A DNA stretch of 64,000 nt from Candidatus Sumerlaeota bacterium (GTDB taxonomy: Bacteria; Sumerlaeota; Sumerlaeia; Sumerlaeales; Sumerlaeaceae), in contig JADFCV010000005.1 in assembly GCA_017161655.1 (NCBI GenBank), forward strand, positions 7,480 to 71,479, read 5' to 3'. A program made the position numbers and the translations under genes. Below the pieces are notes generated by a model. That model was given only the letters and a program-made list of their open reading frames with translations. It did not search any database and was not told the origin of the DNA. Positions 17,740 through 26,319 of the stretch are shown one piece after another (the stretch's first letter is position 1; each line of letters opens with the position of its first letter).

Positions 17740-17912
17740 GGGGAAACAGTTGAGTATTTGGCATTGATTTTTGGTTCCTGAGCTTCACAGTTAAGTTTAC
17801 AAGAGTGCTGAAACTAGGCGCATGAACGTACTCATTCCGGGCGTGCTGCACGGAAGTAAGGGTGCGGTCAAAAGGATTAGCATAGATATCTGTTCGAGGA
17901 TAGGCAGAGACG

Positions 17913-18761
17913 ATGAAGAAAACAATCGTGATCGTGGGTGCGACAGTGCTGGCAAGCGCTGTGTTTGCTCAATCGCCGCGGATGACACCGCGCGGCAGCG
18001 AGGTGCGGATGTATCCTGCTCCGGCGGTCACACCGATTCCCGCGGGTCGAGCTCTTGGGCCTTATAGCGCAGGTCTTGCTGCAGCGGCACCGGTTGGAAC
18101 ACCGTATTTGCGCTCCCCAGCGTTCGCGGGGCCACCGATCATTTACATGCCACAAACGGTGACGCGCGTCCTGGTGCCAGCTGTCACGCCGTATCCAGGC
18201 AACGTCATGCAGGCCACGAACTATGTTTACGCTTCTGCACCATTCCTCAGAACAGACATTTACACGAGCTTACCCTACGGAACGTATTACTGGCCGCAGG
18301 GTTTTGCTGGTGCTCAACCAGTAGCTCCGACGTTGCCGGTGTACGTCGAAGCCCCGGCAACTGCCATCCTCAGCGCAGAAGCCAGCTATGCTGCGCAGCG
18401 CTATGTGCCAGGAGCAACCGGTGCGGAAGTGGTGAGCCCAATTACCTGCGTCGTCACCCCAACGCCAGAACCTCAGAAAGCACTCCCCCCGACAGAAATG
18501 GTTGTAGCACCGAAAGGCGAAGAGGCAACGCCTGCTCCTGCGGAGCCTGCTAAGCCCGCCGCCACGCCGGCGGAGAAAAGTCCTTTCTCGCCGGACGTGC
18601 AAGTGCCTTTGCTTACACCGGCGCCAGCGCAACCGACGCCGCCTCCGGTTACAACCCCAGCACCAACACCGCAACCAACTGCGACTCCGGCGGCGCCGGC
18701 TCCACCGAGCTTGCCGCCTCTTGCTCCCCTGGCGCCACCTGTAACAATTCCCAACCAGTAA
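17913..18761 (+). CDS. Secreted Ala/Pro-rich protein of unknown function
   Basis: 282 residues with a clear signal peptide (MKKTIVIVGATVLASAVFAQ, cleavage after VFA). The mature N-terminal half is rich in Tyr/Pro/Ala/Thr with recurring TPYPG, PYGTYYW and APAVTPIPAG-type pieces, resembling low-complexity surface proteins. The C-terminal ~110 residues are almost entirely P, A, T and E (PAPTPQPTATPAAP), typical of a cell-wall or envelope-spanning linker. No catalytic motif is visible. The start has AGGCAG 9 nt upstream. The next gene, also secreted, begins 14 bp after its stop, so they form a pair. It has no recognised family. Confidence 0.55.
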   Translation: MKKTIVIVGATVLASAVFAQSPRMTPRGSEVRMYPAPAVTPIPAGRALGPYSAGLAAAAPVGTPYLRSPAFAGPPIIYMPQTVTRVLVPAVTPYPGNVMQATNYVYASAPFLRTDIYTSLPYGTYYWPQGFAGAQPVAPTLPVYVEAPATAILSAEASYAAQRYVPGATGAEVVSPITCVVTPTPEPQKALPPTEMVVAPKGEEATPAPAEPAKPAATPAEKSPFSPDVQVPLLTPAPAQPTPPPVTTPAPTPQPTATPAAPAPPSLPPLAPLAPPVTIPNQ

Positions 18762-18775
18762 AAAGGATGTGTGCG

Positions 18776-19336
18776 ATGAAAAGAAAACTGCGGGAGCACT
18801 TGATACTGGGCGTGGGGATTTGGTTAGCGTGCTATTCGGTTGGCGCCCAGGACGCTGGGAGTCCAACCACCATGCCTCCCGTTCCTGAGTCGCGGGTGAT
18901 GCACGAAAGTTTTTGGTATTCTGCCTATGCCTCGCGCTCATGGGTGGTAGGCTATGCTCCGAAGTCCACGAGCCTTTTCTTAAATCCCCGTGAGTTCCCA
19001 CAATCGCCGGAAGCGCCAGTCGTTTGGCGTGTTCTCTACAAAGGAACGTTGGAAGGGTTTTGCAAAACCCCTTACAATGCGCGCCCCACAGGTTTGCCTT
19101 CTGGCTCGCAAGCGCTTGGTTACCATTATGGTCTACTGGGGGTCACAGCCCACCTCTCTAACGGCTATCCTGATGGCAAGCACGTGGTGGAGCCGATCAT
19201 TGTTCCGCATGCTTCCTCATCACGACCAGGTGGGATACTCATTGTAGGGGCACCAACCCAGCTGACCTTTGCTCCCGATTGCAAATCGCCTGGAAAGGTA
19301 TCTACGCCGAGGCACGAGCCGCCGCTGGAAAAGTGA
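18776..19336 (+). CDS. Secreted small protein of unknown function
   Basis: ATG 18776 is preferred over ATG 18767 because AAAAGG (18761-18766) lies 9 nt before it. The protein has 186 residues with a signal peptide (basic start MKRKLREH, hydrophobic LILGVGIWLACYSVGAQ). The mature part has many Pro/Ser/Gly and aromatic residues (SFWYSAYASRSWVVGY, ALGYHYGLLG) and two cysteines (in GFCKTPY and APDCKS), which might form a disulfide. I recognise no family. It is the second gene of a two-gene secreted unit closed by a strong terminator at 19380. Confidence 0.5.
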   Translation: MKRKLREHLILGVGIWLACYSVGAQDAGSPTTMPPVPESRVMHESFWYSAYASRSWVVGYAPKSTSLFLNPREFPQSPEAPVVWRVLYKGTLEGFCKTPYNARPTGLPSGSQALGYHYGLLGVTAHLSNGYPDGKHVVEPIIVPHASSSRPGGILIVGAPTQLTFAPDCKSPGKVSTPRHEPPLEK

Positions 19337-19379
19337 AAATCCTTTCTCAAGTAGTCCCCAGCTTGAGATTTACGGAAAA

Positions 19380-19412
19380 AACCGCCGCCAGAGGGCGGCG
19401 GTTTCGCTTTCT
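19380..19412. terminator. Bidirectional terminator between secreted-protein pair and gmd
   Basis: Perfect 10-bp stem AACCGCCGCC/GGCGGCGGTT with loop AGAG. The plus-strand tail is TCGCTTTCTCC; the left flank GGAAAAA gives a T-run on the minus strand. It can serve both converging units. Confidence 0.8.
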
Positions 19413-19530
19413 CCTTCGGCTAATCATGAAGCTTTTGAGTTCACTCATGGCATCATGAATTTCGCTTAAACACCTGCCCACACGGATAGTAATCCGCTCG
19501 GAGGTGCTGTCTCAGCCCAGCTCCTGTTTT

Positions 19531-20529
19531 CTAACGCGGCCTGGGCGTTTCGCCACTGTTACGCAGCAAGCGTTTCTGATTCTCAAGGTCGGCTTCCACC
19601 ATGCGTTCCACAAGCTGCCGGAAAGTCGTTTCAGGTTTCCATCCCAGCTTCTGGCGCGCCTTTGTGGCGTCTCCAATCAGCAGATTCACTTCGGCCGGCC
19701 GGTAGAATTGGGGATCCTCCACAACAAAATCACGGTAATCGAGCCCCACATGGGCGAACGCAATCTCACAAAATTCACGCACGGAATGGGTTTCCCCCGT
19801 GGCAATCACGTAATCATCAGGTTCGTTTTGCTGCAGCATCAGCCACATCGCACGCACGTACTCTGGCGCGTAGCCCCAATCCCGCTTAGCTTCGAGATTT
19901 CCTAAGAGCAACTTGTCCTGCAGCCCAAGTTTGATTCGAGCCACTCCGATAGAGATCTTTCGAGTGACGAATTCCTCGCCGCGACGTTCGCTTTCGTGGT
20001 TGAAGAGAATTCCATTACATGTAAACAAATTATAGCCTTCGCGATAATTCACCGTTGCCCAATAGGCAGCTACTTTTGCAACACCATAGGGACTGCGTGG
20101 GTGAAAGGGGGTTTTTTCCGTCTGGGGCACTTCCTGAACCTGCCCAAACATCTCGCTGCTGGACGCTTGGTAAAAGCGCGAATGGGGGCTGGTCTGGCGC
20201 ATGGCTTCAAGCAGTCGGAGGCACCCCGCACCCGTGATGTCGAAGGTGCTTTCGGGCGTTTTAAAACTCCATGCCACATGGCTCTGCGCGGCTAAGTTGT
20301 AAATCTCATCGGGTTGTACGCGGCCGAGAATGTCCCTCAAAGAGAGACTGTCTGTGAGGTCCCCATGTTCGACATGGACGTACTCTGACAGTTTTCCTAG
20401 TCGTTGTTCGATGTTCTGACTTGAGCGGCGAACTAGCCCATAGATTTCATAGCCCTTCTCATGAAGGAACTCTGCGAGGTAATAGCCGTCTTGTCCGGTG
20501 ATGCCTGTAATCAGAGCTTTCTTAGCCAT
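19531..20529 (-). CDS. gmd: GDP-mannose 4,6-dehydratase
   Basis: 332-residue extended short-chain dehydrogenase. The NADP loop is [19 protein letters not shown] (residues ~8-26). Gmd-specific features include [31 protein letters not shown], the catalytic SSSEMFG and YGVAK (Tyr-x3-Lys), and [16 protein letters not shown]. It converts GDP-mannose to GDP-4-keto-6-deoxymannose, the precursor of GDP-fucose, rhamnose or perosamine for surface glycans. No wcaG/rmd partner is adjacent, so the final sugar is unknown. It is divergent from the WecA-like gene (222 bp between, no clear promoter seen). Confidence 0.95.
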   Translation of the reverse strand: MAKKALITGITGQDGYYLAEFLHEKGYEIYGLVRRSSQNIEQRLGKLSEYVHVEHGDLTDSLSLRDILGRVQPDEIYNLAAQSHVAWSFKTPESTFDITGAGCLRLLEAMRQTSPHSRFYQASSSEMFGQVQEVPQTEKTPFHPRSPYGVAKVAAYWATVNYREGYNLFTCNGILFNHESERRGEEFVTRKISIGVARIKLGLQDKLLLGNLEAKRDWGYAPEYVRAMWLMLQQNEPDDYVIATGETHSVREFCEIAFAHVGLDYRDFVVEDPQFYRPAEVNLLIGDATKARQKLGWKPETTFRQLVERMVEADLENQKRLLRNSGETPRPR

Positions 20530-20751
20530 GAGCGACGTTTTATCCTTGGTTTATTCGATCAGATTCTTTGTCTCAGCGATGCAAAAGAGTGCAGCAAGCA
20601 AATTTTTCCCGCCTCGCTATCGCGGCTCTCTTTACCGGTCATGAATGTCGCAACGCAACCTCGTTGATTACTGAAATAGCTCACGAGTGTAAGAGAACCA
20701 GCGAAATTTCTCTTTTCACGGCGTGTTGGAGCACGAAGAGTATATCGCACC

Positions 20752-21885
20752 ATGATCATTGTCCATTCATACGTGCCCTATCTCATTGCGGCAGCGATAT
20801 TTGGTTGGGGAATGTCGCTGTTGCTCACGCGCGCCAGTGTTGTGGTCGCGCGTCGGTTTCGCATTCTGGCTTATCCCAACAAACGCGCGTCCCATTCTGT
20901 GCCTACGCCACGTCTCGGTGGTCTTGGCATTGTTGGCGCGTTCTATGCCCACATGATGTTGCTTGATGCCCAGGACTATTTTTCTCCTGCTCCCTGGAAG
21001 ACAGGTCTTCTGGTTGGTGGGGCGTGGGCATTTGTAGGCGGGTTGTTAGACGACCTCCTTCAACTGGAACCTCGATGGAAATTCCTTTTCCAGTTCGCAG
21101 CTGCCGCCACTGTGGTCTCAGTGGGTTTCTATGTACTGCCTGAGCCGCTAGCCTCGCTCATCGCCTCCGCAGGAAAGTTTTGGGTCGAGCTAGCGGCCAT
21201 GTTTTTCACAATCATATTCATCGTGTTTTTCATGAACGCATTCAATTTCATGGATGGCATGGATGGCCAGGCAGCGATTTTTGGTGCACTTGCGGCCGTG
21301 GCTTTTGTCCTTCCGGCTGCCACTTTTGCTCTTCCAAACACCCTGGGCGAAATTACCGCAGCGGGCACTCTGGCCGGAGCACTGTTTGCATTTTTCCAAT
21401 TTTTCAATCGGCCTGGAGCTCTTCCGAAACGGAAAACTTTTATGGGAGACTGCGGCAGCCAATTTATTGGGTTTGCACTAGCTGTGCTTGCACTGCGTCG
21501 CGAACAGACGACCTATGACGTCTTCGATTTCTGGTCTGCTGCCATTGCGTTGAGTCCTTTTATTTGGGACGTTTGTTACACGCTCGTTCGACGTCTTCTG
21601 CGCGGGGAGAACATTTTTGAGGCCCACCGGACGCACCTTTATCAGCGCTTGCTCGTTGCAGGATGGACGCATGGAGAAGTTCTGGCACTGAATTTCGCTG
21701 TGTGGGGAGCTTGCTTCGTTTTGGCGCAACTTCACGGCCGGCTTCTTCGTGATGGCGCGTCCCACTGGCTTGCCCTCATTATCTTGGCCAACGTTTTTGT
21801 GCTGCTTGCATACACGCTGTTTGTTCTCTTTGTGGAACGGCATGCAAGAAAGCGAAAGCAGGCTTCCGCCGCGCCTTCTGTTTAG
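20752..21885 (+). CDS. Undecaprenyl-phosphate glycosyl-1-phosphate transferase (WecA/TagO/MraY family)
   Basis: 377 residues with about ten membrane segments. Family motifs: PNKRASHSVPTPRLGGLGI, GGLLDDLLQLEPRWKFLFQF (catalytic Asp pair), NAFNFMDGMDGQA, and MGDCGSQFIGF. The late HRTHLYQRL histidine motif is of the WecA/WbpL type rather than MraY's HHHYE. It primes a lipid-linked polysaccharide by moving a sugar phosphate (often GlcNAc or an N-acetylfucosamine) to undecaprenyl phosphate at the inner membrane. With gmd next to it and glycosyltransferases nearby, it probably starts O-antigen-like glycan assembly. Confidence 0.88.
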   Translation: MIIVHSYVPYLIAAAIFGWGMSLLLTRASVVVARRFRILAYPNKRASHSVPTPRLGGLGIVGAFYAHMMLLDAQDYFSPAPWKTGLLVGGAWAFVGGLLDDLLQLEPRWKFLFQFAAAATVVSVGFYVLPEPLASLIASAGKFWVELAAMFFTIIFIVFFMNAFNFMDGMDGQAAIFGALAAVAFVLPAATFALPNTLGEITAAGTLAGALFAFFQFFNRPGALPKRKTFMGDCGSQFIGFALAVLALRREQTTYDVFDFWSAAIALSPFIWDVCYTLVRRLLRGENIFEAHRTHLYQRLLVAGWTHGEVLALNFAVWGACFVLAQLHGRLLRDGASHWLALIILANVFVLLAYTLFVLFVERHARKRKQASAAPSV

Positions 21886-21890
21886 CATGT

Positions 21891-22961
21891 TCAAAGAATC
21901 AGCATAGCATCCCCATAGCTAAAGAACCGGTAACGTTGCTCCACTGCTTCCCGGTAAGCTGACAGAATGAATTCGCGTCCGGCAAAGGCGCACACAAGCA
22001 TAAGAAGGGTTGAGCGGGGGAGATGAAAATTCGTAATGAGGGCATCGATGATTTTAAATTGATAACCAGGGGCAATCATGAGTTCTGTCGTTCCGCTTCC
22101 CGAGCGAACCTCGCCAACCGCAATGGCAGCAGACTCTAGAGCGCGCACCACTGTCGTGCCCACGGCCACCACACGTTTGCCCTGCCGCTTTGTTGCGGAA
22201 ATCGCCTCGGAAGTCTCCTGCGGGATAGAGTAGTACTCCTTGTGCATTCTGTGTTGCTCTATATCTTCCACCTCCACAGGCCGAAAAGTTCCTGGTCCAA
22301 CGTGGAGTGTTATGCGAGCGAGCCGTACACCTTTACTCTTAAGCGCTGTAAGAAGCTCTGGTGTGAAATGCAGGCCGGCTGTGGGGGCTGCTATTGACCC
22401 GGGCTCTCGTGCGTAAATCGTCTGGTAACGTTCGGCATCCTCGGGCAACACGAGCGGCTTGTTGTGAAACAACTCGCGACGTCGTTGAAGAATATATGGT
22501 GGCAAGGGGACCTCGCCGAGTTCATCAAGACGCGCCAGAACGTCGGGGCAATGAAACTCAACTTCCCGTTCCCCAACGTCCACATATCGAACGACGGTCG
22601 CCTGTAAGCGTTTGTTAGCGAAATAAACAGTTTCTCCTGGCCGCAGCTTCTTGGCCGGGCGGCAGATCACTGTCCATCGGTCTCGGTTCTCAGATTTTTC
22701 CGTTCGTTCAACGAGAAGAAACTCCACGTTGCCGCCAGTGGCTGTTCTTTTTCCATGTAGCCGAGCTTTGATAACCTTGCTGTCATTGACGACGAGCAGA
22801 TCACCTTCGGTAAGATAGTCTCCGATTCTGGCGAACACACTGTGTTCCACTGTCCCAGCATCCCGCCTAAGCACCATGAGGCGTGCCTCGTCGCGGCGTT
22901 GGGCGGGGACTGCCGCAATAAGTTCTTTTGGAAGTTCGTAGTCGAAAAGATCTATTTTCAT
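21891..22961 (-). CDS. queA: S-adenosylmethionine:tRNA ribosyltransferase-isomerase
   Basis: 356 residues, usual length. Motifs: FDYELPKELIA, ARLMVLRRD, NDSKVIKARLHG, AAPTAGLHFT, LHVGPGTFRPV, GTTVVRALES and NFHLPRSTLLMLV. QueA transfers the ribosyl part of SAM to preQ1 in tRNA to make epoxyqueuosine, the step after Tgt. The start is the ATG within ATGA shared with the end of the histidine-kinase gene, so it is the last gene of the operon rsmE-kinase-queA. Confidence 0.96.
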   Translation of the reverse strand: MKIDLFDYELPKELIAAVPAQRRDEARLMVLRRDAGTVEHSVFARIGDYLTEGDLLVVNDSKVIKARLHGKRTATGGNVEFLLVERTEKSENRDRWTVICRPAKKLRPGETVYFANKRLQATVVRYVDVGEREVEFHCPDVLARLDELGEVPLPPYILQRRRELFHNKPLVLPEDAERYQTIYAREPGSIAAPTAGLHFTPELLTALKSKGVRLARITLHVGPGTFRPVEVEDIEQHRMHKEYYSIPQETSEAISATKRQGKRVVAVGTTVVRALESAAIAVGEVRSGSGTTELMIAPGYQFKIIDALITNFHLPRSTLLMLVCAFAGREFILSAYREAVEQRYRFFSYGDAMLIL

Positions 22962-24244
22962 CGCTCTGGCGTTTCTTCGGTCACCACCAGATCAATTGAG
23001 AAGGTGGTCCCGTTTGTATCAGATCGTACCGCGATATCGCCCCCAAGATGTCGCACAATATCGCGGCTTATGTACAACCCCAACCCCGTCCCCTTTTCCG
23101 ACGATTTCGTGGAATAGAAAGGAGAGAAGATTTTGGGGAGCTCCTCACTCGGGATGCCTGGTCCCGTATCCTGGATCTCCACGCGAATACGGCTGTTTAG
23201 CCGTTGGGAGCGGATCCTTAGTGTCCCAAGGCCTTCCATCGCCTGATAGGCATTGAGAATAATGTTGGAAAATACTTGGACCAGCAACACCGGTTGCACA
23301 AAAATGGGAGGCAAGTCTGGCGCAAGCTGAATGTCGAGTTCCACTTGCCCCCGTTCGTAGCGCACGAGAGCCAAGCTCGTTTTGATGAGTTCGTTCACGT
23401 CAGCGAATTCTTGATTCGCTTCACCTCGCACAAAGCGTTCGAGGTTGGTTTCTCGAAGCATTCCGAAAAACAGCTGTGCCTGCGATAAGAGAACAGAAAG
23501 TGTGTCGCGTAGCCCCGGTGGCAAGTCATCACCTTCAGCCAGCAGATCGCCAAGTTCATTTTTGATATTAAGCACGGGCTTTTTGAGGTCATGCAGCAAG
23601 CTCGCACTCAATTGCCCTGCCAGTGCTAACCTTTCCAGGCGCACCAGTTCCCGCCGCTTTTCTTCGAGCTCAATCGTTGTGCGAGAGATCTCTGCCTCCT
23701 GGCGACGGAATTGAGCTACGTACAAAGCAACGAAACCGACCAGGAGAATTGTGAAAAGGCCGATGGCGAGTTGCACACCCTGAATGGCACTTCGGTCAAT
23801 GCGTACGTAAAGATTCCCCAGCGTTCGTCCTCTCGCTTGGAGAGGAATCTTCAACACATCCCACTTTCGCTCCTCAGGCATCGGATGACGCGTGGGAAAC
23901 AGCTTTCTCTCAGCATCCGATAACGGTTGCAGGGCCGGATAATAGAAAGGGTACACGACAACTTCACGGTCCCTGAAAAACTTCGTAATGGTCATTTCGC
24001 GCAGGTACGGATGCTCAGCATATTTGCTCGCGAGTTCCTCAAGAGGAGCAAAGCGCAGGTACGGATCCGAAGGATCACGCAGAAGAGCTTCGGTGGCAAG
24101 GACACGCTGAAGCCCCCGCACGTTTGCCTGAATATCACTTTCGAAGCGCTGCAGCAGAAGAGCCAAAAGCGCAACAGCGACCACGAGCATAACAATCGTA
24201 GCAGAATAAAGCATCCGCTGCGAGCGCGCTGCAGGAGGCTTCAT
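22958..24244 (-). CDS. Membrane-bound sensor histidine kinase (orphan)
   Basis: 428 residues. Two membrane segments (about 12-32 and 155-178) enclose a ~120-residue periplasmic sensor domain. The dimerisation/phosphoacceptor helix carries LLHDLKKPVLNI (H218). The ATPase domain has N-box NIILNAYQAMEG, G1 DTGPGIP, F-box FSPFYSTK and G2 GTGLGLYI. The HDLK type of H-box belongs to kinases related to NtrB/AtoS-like groups. No response regulator is adjacent; instead the gene overlaps rsmE and queA by ATGA at both ends. The partner must be elsewhere, and the stimulus is unknown. The call as a kinase is secure; the pathway is not. Confidence 0.9.
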   Translation of the reverse strand: MKPPAARSQRMLYSATIVMLVVAVALLALLLQRFESDIQANVRGLQRVLATEALLRDPSDPYLRFAPLEELASKYAEHPYLREMTITKFFRDREVVVYPFYYPALQPLSDAERKLFPTRHPMPEERKWDVLKIPLQARGRTLGNLYVRIDRSAIQGVQLAIGLFTILLVGFVALYVAQFRRQEAEISRTTIELEEKRRELVRLERLALAGQLSASLLHDLKKPVLNIKNELGDLLAEGDDLPPGLRDTLSVLLSQAQLFFGMLRETNLERFVRGEANQEFADVNELIKTSLALVRYERGQVELDIQLAPDLPPIFVQPVLLVQVFSNIILNAYQAMEGLGTLRIRSQRLNSRIRVEIQDTGPGIPSEELPKIFSPFYSTKSSEKGTGLGLYISRDIVRHLGGDIAVRSDTNGTTFSIDLVVTEETPER

Positions 24245-24987
24245 AGCTCACCAACCTGCGCTAAGATCACTGCTGTCGCAACCAGTGGTGCAAAGTCTGC
24301 CCGGAAAATGCGAGGGCCAAGGCTTGCAAGAGTCCCTTGCTTTTCCAGCTCGGCTAGCTCCTCTGGAGCAAATCCGCCTTCTGGTCCCGAAACAATTCCA
24401 ATCCCCGACACAGCAGAAGGATGATCGATGGTCTCCAACCAGGACCGCATAAGGCTCGATAGGCGTGGTGCGCTGGCTCGCTCAGCGAGCGCGATGCAAG
24501 AAAGACGCTCTTTGTCGAACGACGACAGGACCGATGCTAGATCCCCATGGATTTGAACTTCCGGAACATCGGCCCGCTCGCACTGTTTGCTGCTCTCGAT
24601 GACAACACGCTCGAGGCGCTCCAGCTTCCCCACATCCCCACGAGCGACGCATCGAGCTGCCAAATAGACAGTGATTTTCTCAACCCCTAGCTCAGTGAGC
24701 TTCTGGAGTAAAAACTCAGTGCGGCCACCTCTTAGCCACGGGACGGCCACGTGCAAACGAATCTGAAGAGGAGAGATTGGAGCAAGTTCTTGCTCAATTC
24801 GCACCCGCACCGTGGGCCGTAATCTCTCCACTCGTCCTTCAAACTCCCGTCCTCCGCCAAATAGACGTACCACCTCACCCTCTTTGATACGCATGACGCG
24901 AACCAGATGATGCGACTCCTCTGAATCGAGCGTCACAAGCTCGCCAATGCCAGGTGAGTGACGGCCGATGTAATAGCGGTCTGTCAT
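24241..24987 (-). CDS. rsmE: 16S rRNA (uracil-1498-N3)-methyltransferase
   Basis: 248 residues, a SPOUT-class methyltransferase with a small N-terminal PUA-like domain (DSEESHHLVRVMRIKEGEVVRLFGG). The catalytic domain shows QKLTELGVEKITVY, ESSKQCERADVPEV (usually EQ..RS/R.. here KQCERA), GPEGGFAPEEL and LGPRIFRADFAPLVAT. The family usually has LG.RILR.ETA at the end; RADFAPLVAT is a departure, so knot residues should be checked. It methylates U1498 of 16S rRNA. First gene of the minus-strand rsmE-kinase-queA operon. Confidence 0.9.
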   Translation of the reverse strand: MTDRYYIGRHSPGIGELVTLDSEESHHLVRVMRIKEGEVVRLFGGGREFEGRVERLRPTVRVRIEQELAPISPLQIRLHVAVPWLRGGRTEFLLQKLTELGVEKITVYLAARCVARGDVGKLERLERVVIESSKQCERADVPEVQIHGDLASVLSSFDKERLSCIALAERASAPRLSSLMRSWLETIDHPSAVSGIGIVSGPEGGFAPEELAELEKQGTLASLGPRIFRADFAPLVATAVILAQVGEL

Positions 24988-25054
24988 TTCATTCCAACGC
25001 AGCTCCTAAAGAGAATTGAAAACATCTTCCCCCGCAAGAATTTAGCAGCGAGCC

Positions 25055-26299
25055 ATGCAAAAGCCAACAAACGCAAAAAAGATTTTCCCAGTAGGGGAGT
25101 GGGTGCTTTTTTACCTTTTGATCGGCATAGCGGTTGGGCAGTTTGGCTTTTATTTTCTTTATGTCCCTTTTCACATGCACGGGGTAGACTTCACCGTGCT
25201 CTGGCGTGCTGCCCGTCAACTGCTCCGTGGCGAACCCGTCTATATGCCACCACCGGTCCTTGTTGGACAAGATCACTGGGAAGTTTTCAAGTACCCTCAA
25301 TTTCTTGCAGGGCTTACCGCATGGCTCGGCGCGCTACCTCTCGAGCGTGCCGAATTTATCTGGAAGACTCTCATGGTGGGGTGCATTATCGCAACCGGTT
25401 GGATTTCTGCGGCTGTGGTATGGCGAACTTGCAGACAAGCTCCAGGCGCGCGAACTTACGTGTCTCCTCGCGTCGCACTTGCAGGAATCATCGCGAGTCT
25501 TTCGCTGTTTTCACCCCTAGCCTGGAGCCTCGAGCTGGGCCAGGTTGGCCCGTTTCTCATGCTCATGCTGACTCTCGCGTTTCGCTCGCAGCTCCGGTGT
25601 GAGTATCTGAGAGCCGGAGTATGGATCGGCCTGGCATCGCTACTCAAGGTTCAGCCAGTGCTCCTGTACGTGCCCCATGTTCTGTGGCGAAAATGGCGTG
25701 CCCTTGTTGCTGCAGTAATCCTGGCAGCAGCTTACGTCCTCACTCTTGCCGCGGTTGGCCGCTTGCGCGATGAAATTCAGTATTTTTCGGCAATCTTGCC
25801 TGACGTGCCTCGCCTTGCCCACGTCGTTTCGTTCTCGGTGTTTGGTGCCCTGAGCGAGCTACTCCACCTTGACCCGACCGCATCACGGGAAAGGTATCAA
25901 ATGTTGCTCGCCACCCATGAGGCAATTGCGCTCGGCGGATACCTCGGAGTGCTGTGGATTCTAAAACGCAGTGGTAGTGGCTTCACTCAGTGCTGGATTG
26001 TAGCTCTTGTGGCACTTCCGCTCGTTTCACCGGTCCTGGAAGGTCACCATTTTGTCATTCTCTGGCCTGCGTGGCTTTGGCACGTTTTGCTAGGCCTGCG
26101 TGGCAGACTTCCGCGCCATTTGTTGATAATTCTTATCCTGTGTTGGTTGCCCATTTTGCAAGCCGGCAGCTTTCACCGTCTAACCACAACTCATGCGTTA
26201 CGATACATTCCTGTTTTGGGAAATGCCGCGCTCTTCACAGCAAGTGTAATTCTCGCGCTTCGCTCCACTCGCGATACGGAAACGGAATTCTCCCAGTAA
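25055..26299 (+). CDS. Polytopic glycosyltransferase, GT87 (DUF2029)-like
   Basis: 414 residues with about ten hydrophobic segments. After the first membrane helix comes HGVDFTVLWRAARQLLRGEPVY, matching the GT87 pattern of an acidic residue in the first periplasmic loop followed by W.A...L..G..Y. The middle has FKYPQFLAGL and LGQVGPFLMLMLTLAF, also typical (P.....LGQ.......). GT87 enzymes are GT-C polyprenyl-phosphate-mannose dependent mannosyltransferases in actinobacteria; members elsewhere are less known. It may add mannose or another sugar to a periplasmic glycan. Divergent from rsmE (67 bp between). Confidence 0.75.
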   Translation: MQKPTNAKKIFPVGEWVLFYLLIGIAVGQFGFYFLYVPFHMHGVDFTVLWRAARQLLRGEPVYMPPPVLVGQDHWEVFKYPQFLAGLTAWLGALPLERAEFIWKTLMVGCIIATGWISAAVVWRTCRQAPGARTYVSPRVALAGIIASLSLFSPLAWSLELGQVGPFLMLMLTLAFRSQLRCEYLRAGVWIGLASLLKVQPVLLYVPHVLWRKWRALVAAVILAAAYVLTLAAVGRLRDEIQYFSAILPDVPRLAHVVSFSVFGALSELLHLDPTASRERYQMLLATHEAIALGGYLGVLWILKRSGSGFTQCWIVALVALPLVSPVLEGHHFVILWPAWLWHVLLGLRGRLPRHLLIILILCWLPILQAGSFHRLTTTHALRYIPVLGNAALFTASVILALRSTRDTETEFSQ

Positions 26300-26319
26300 G
26301 GCGGTGATAACGAAAGCGC

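Noticed and set aside
17822-18067. 81-codon frame before the secreted protein gene
   Set aside because: It overlaps the signal-peptide gene at 17913 in another frame and has no protein-like features.
18270-19001. 243-codon minus-strand frame opposite the secreted proteins
   Set aside because: Arg/Trp-rich repeat product is the antisense mirror of the Pro/Ala-rich tail; no start signal.
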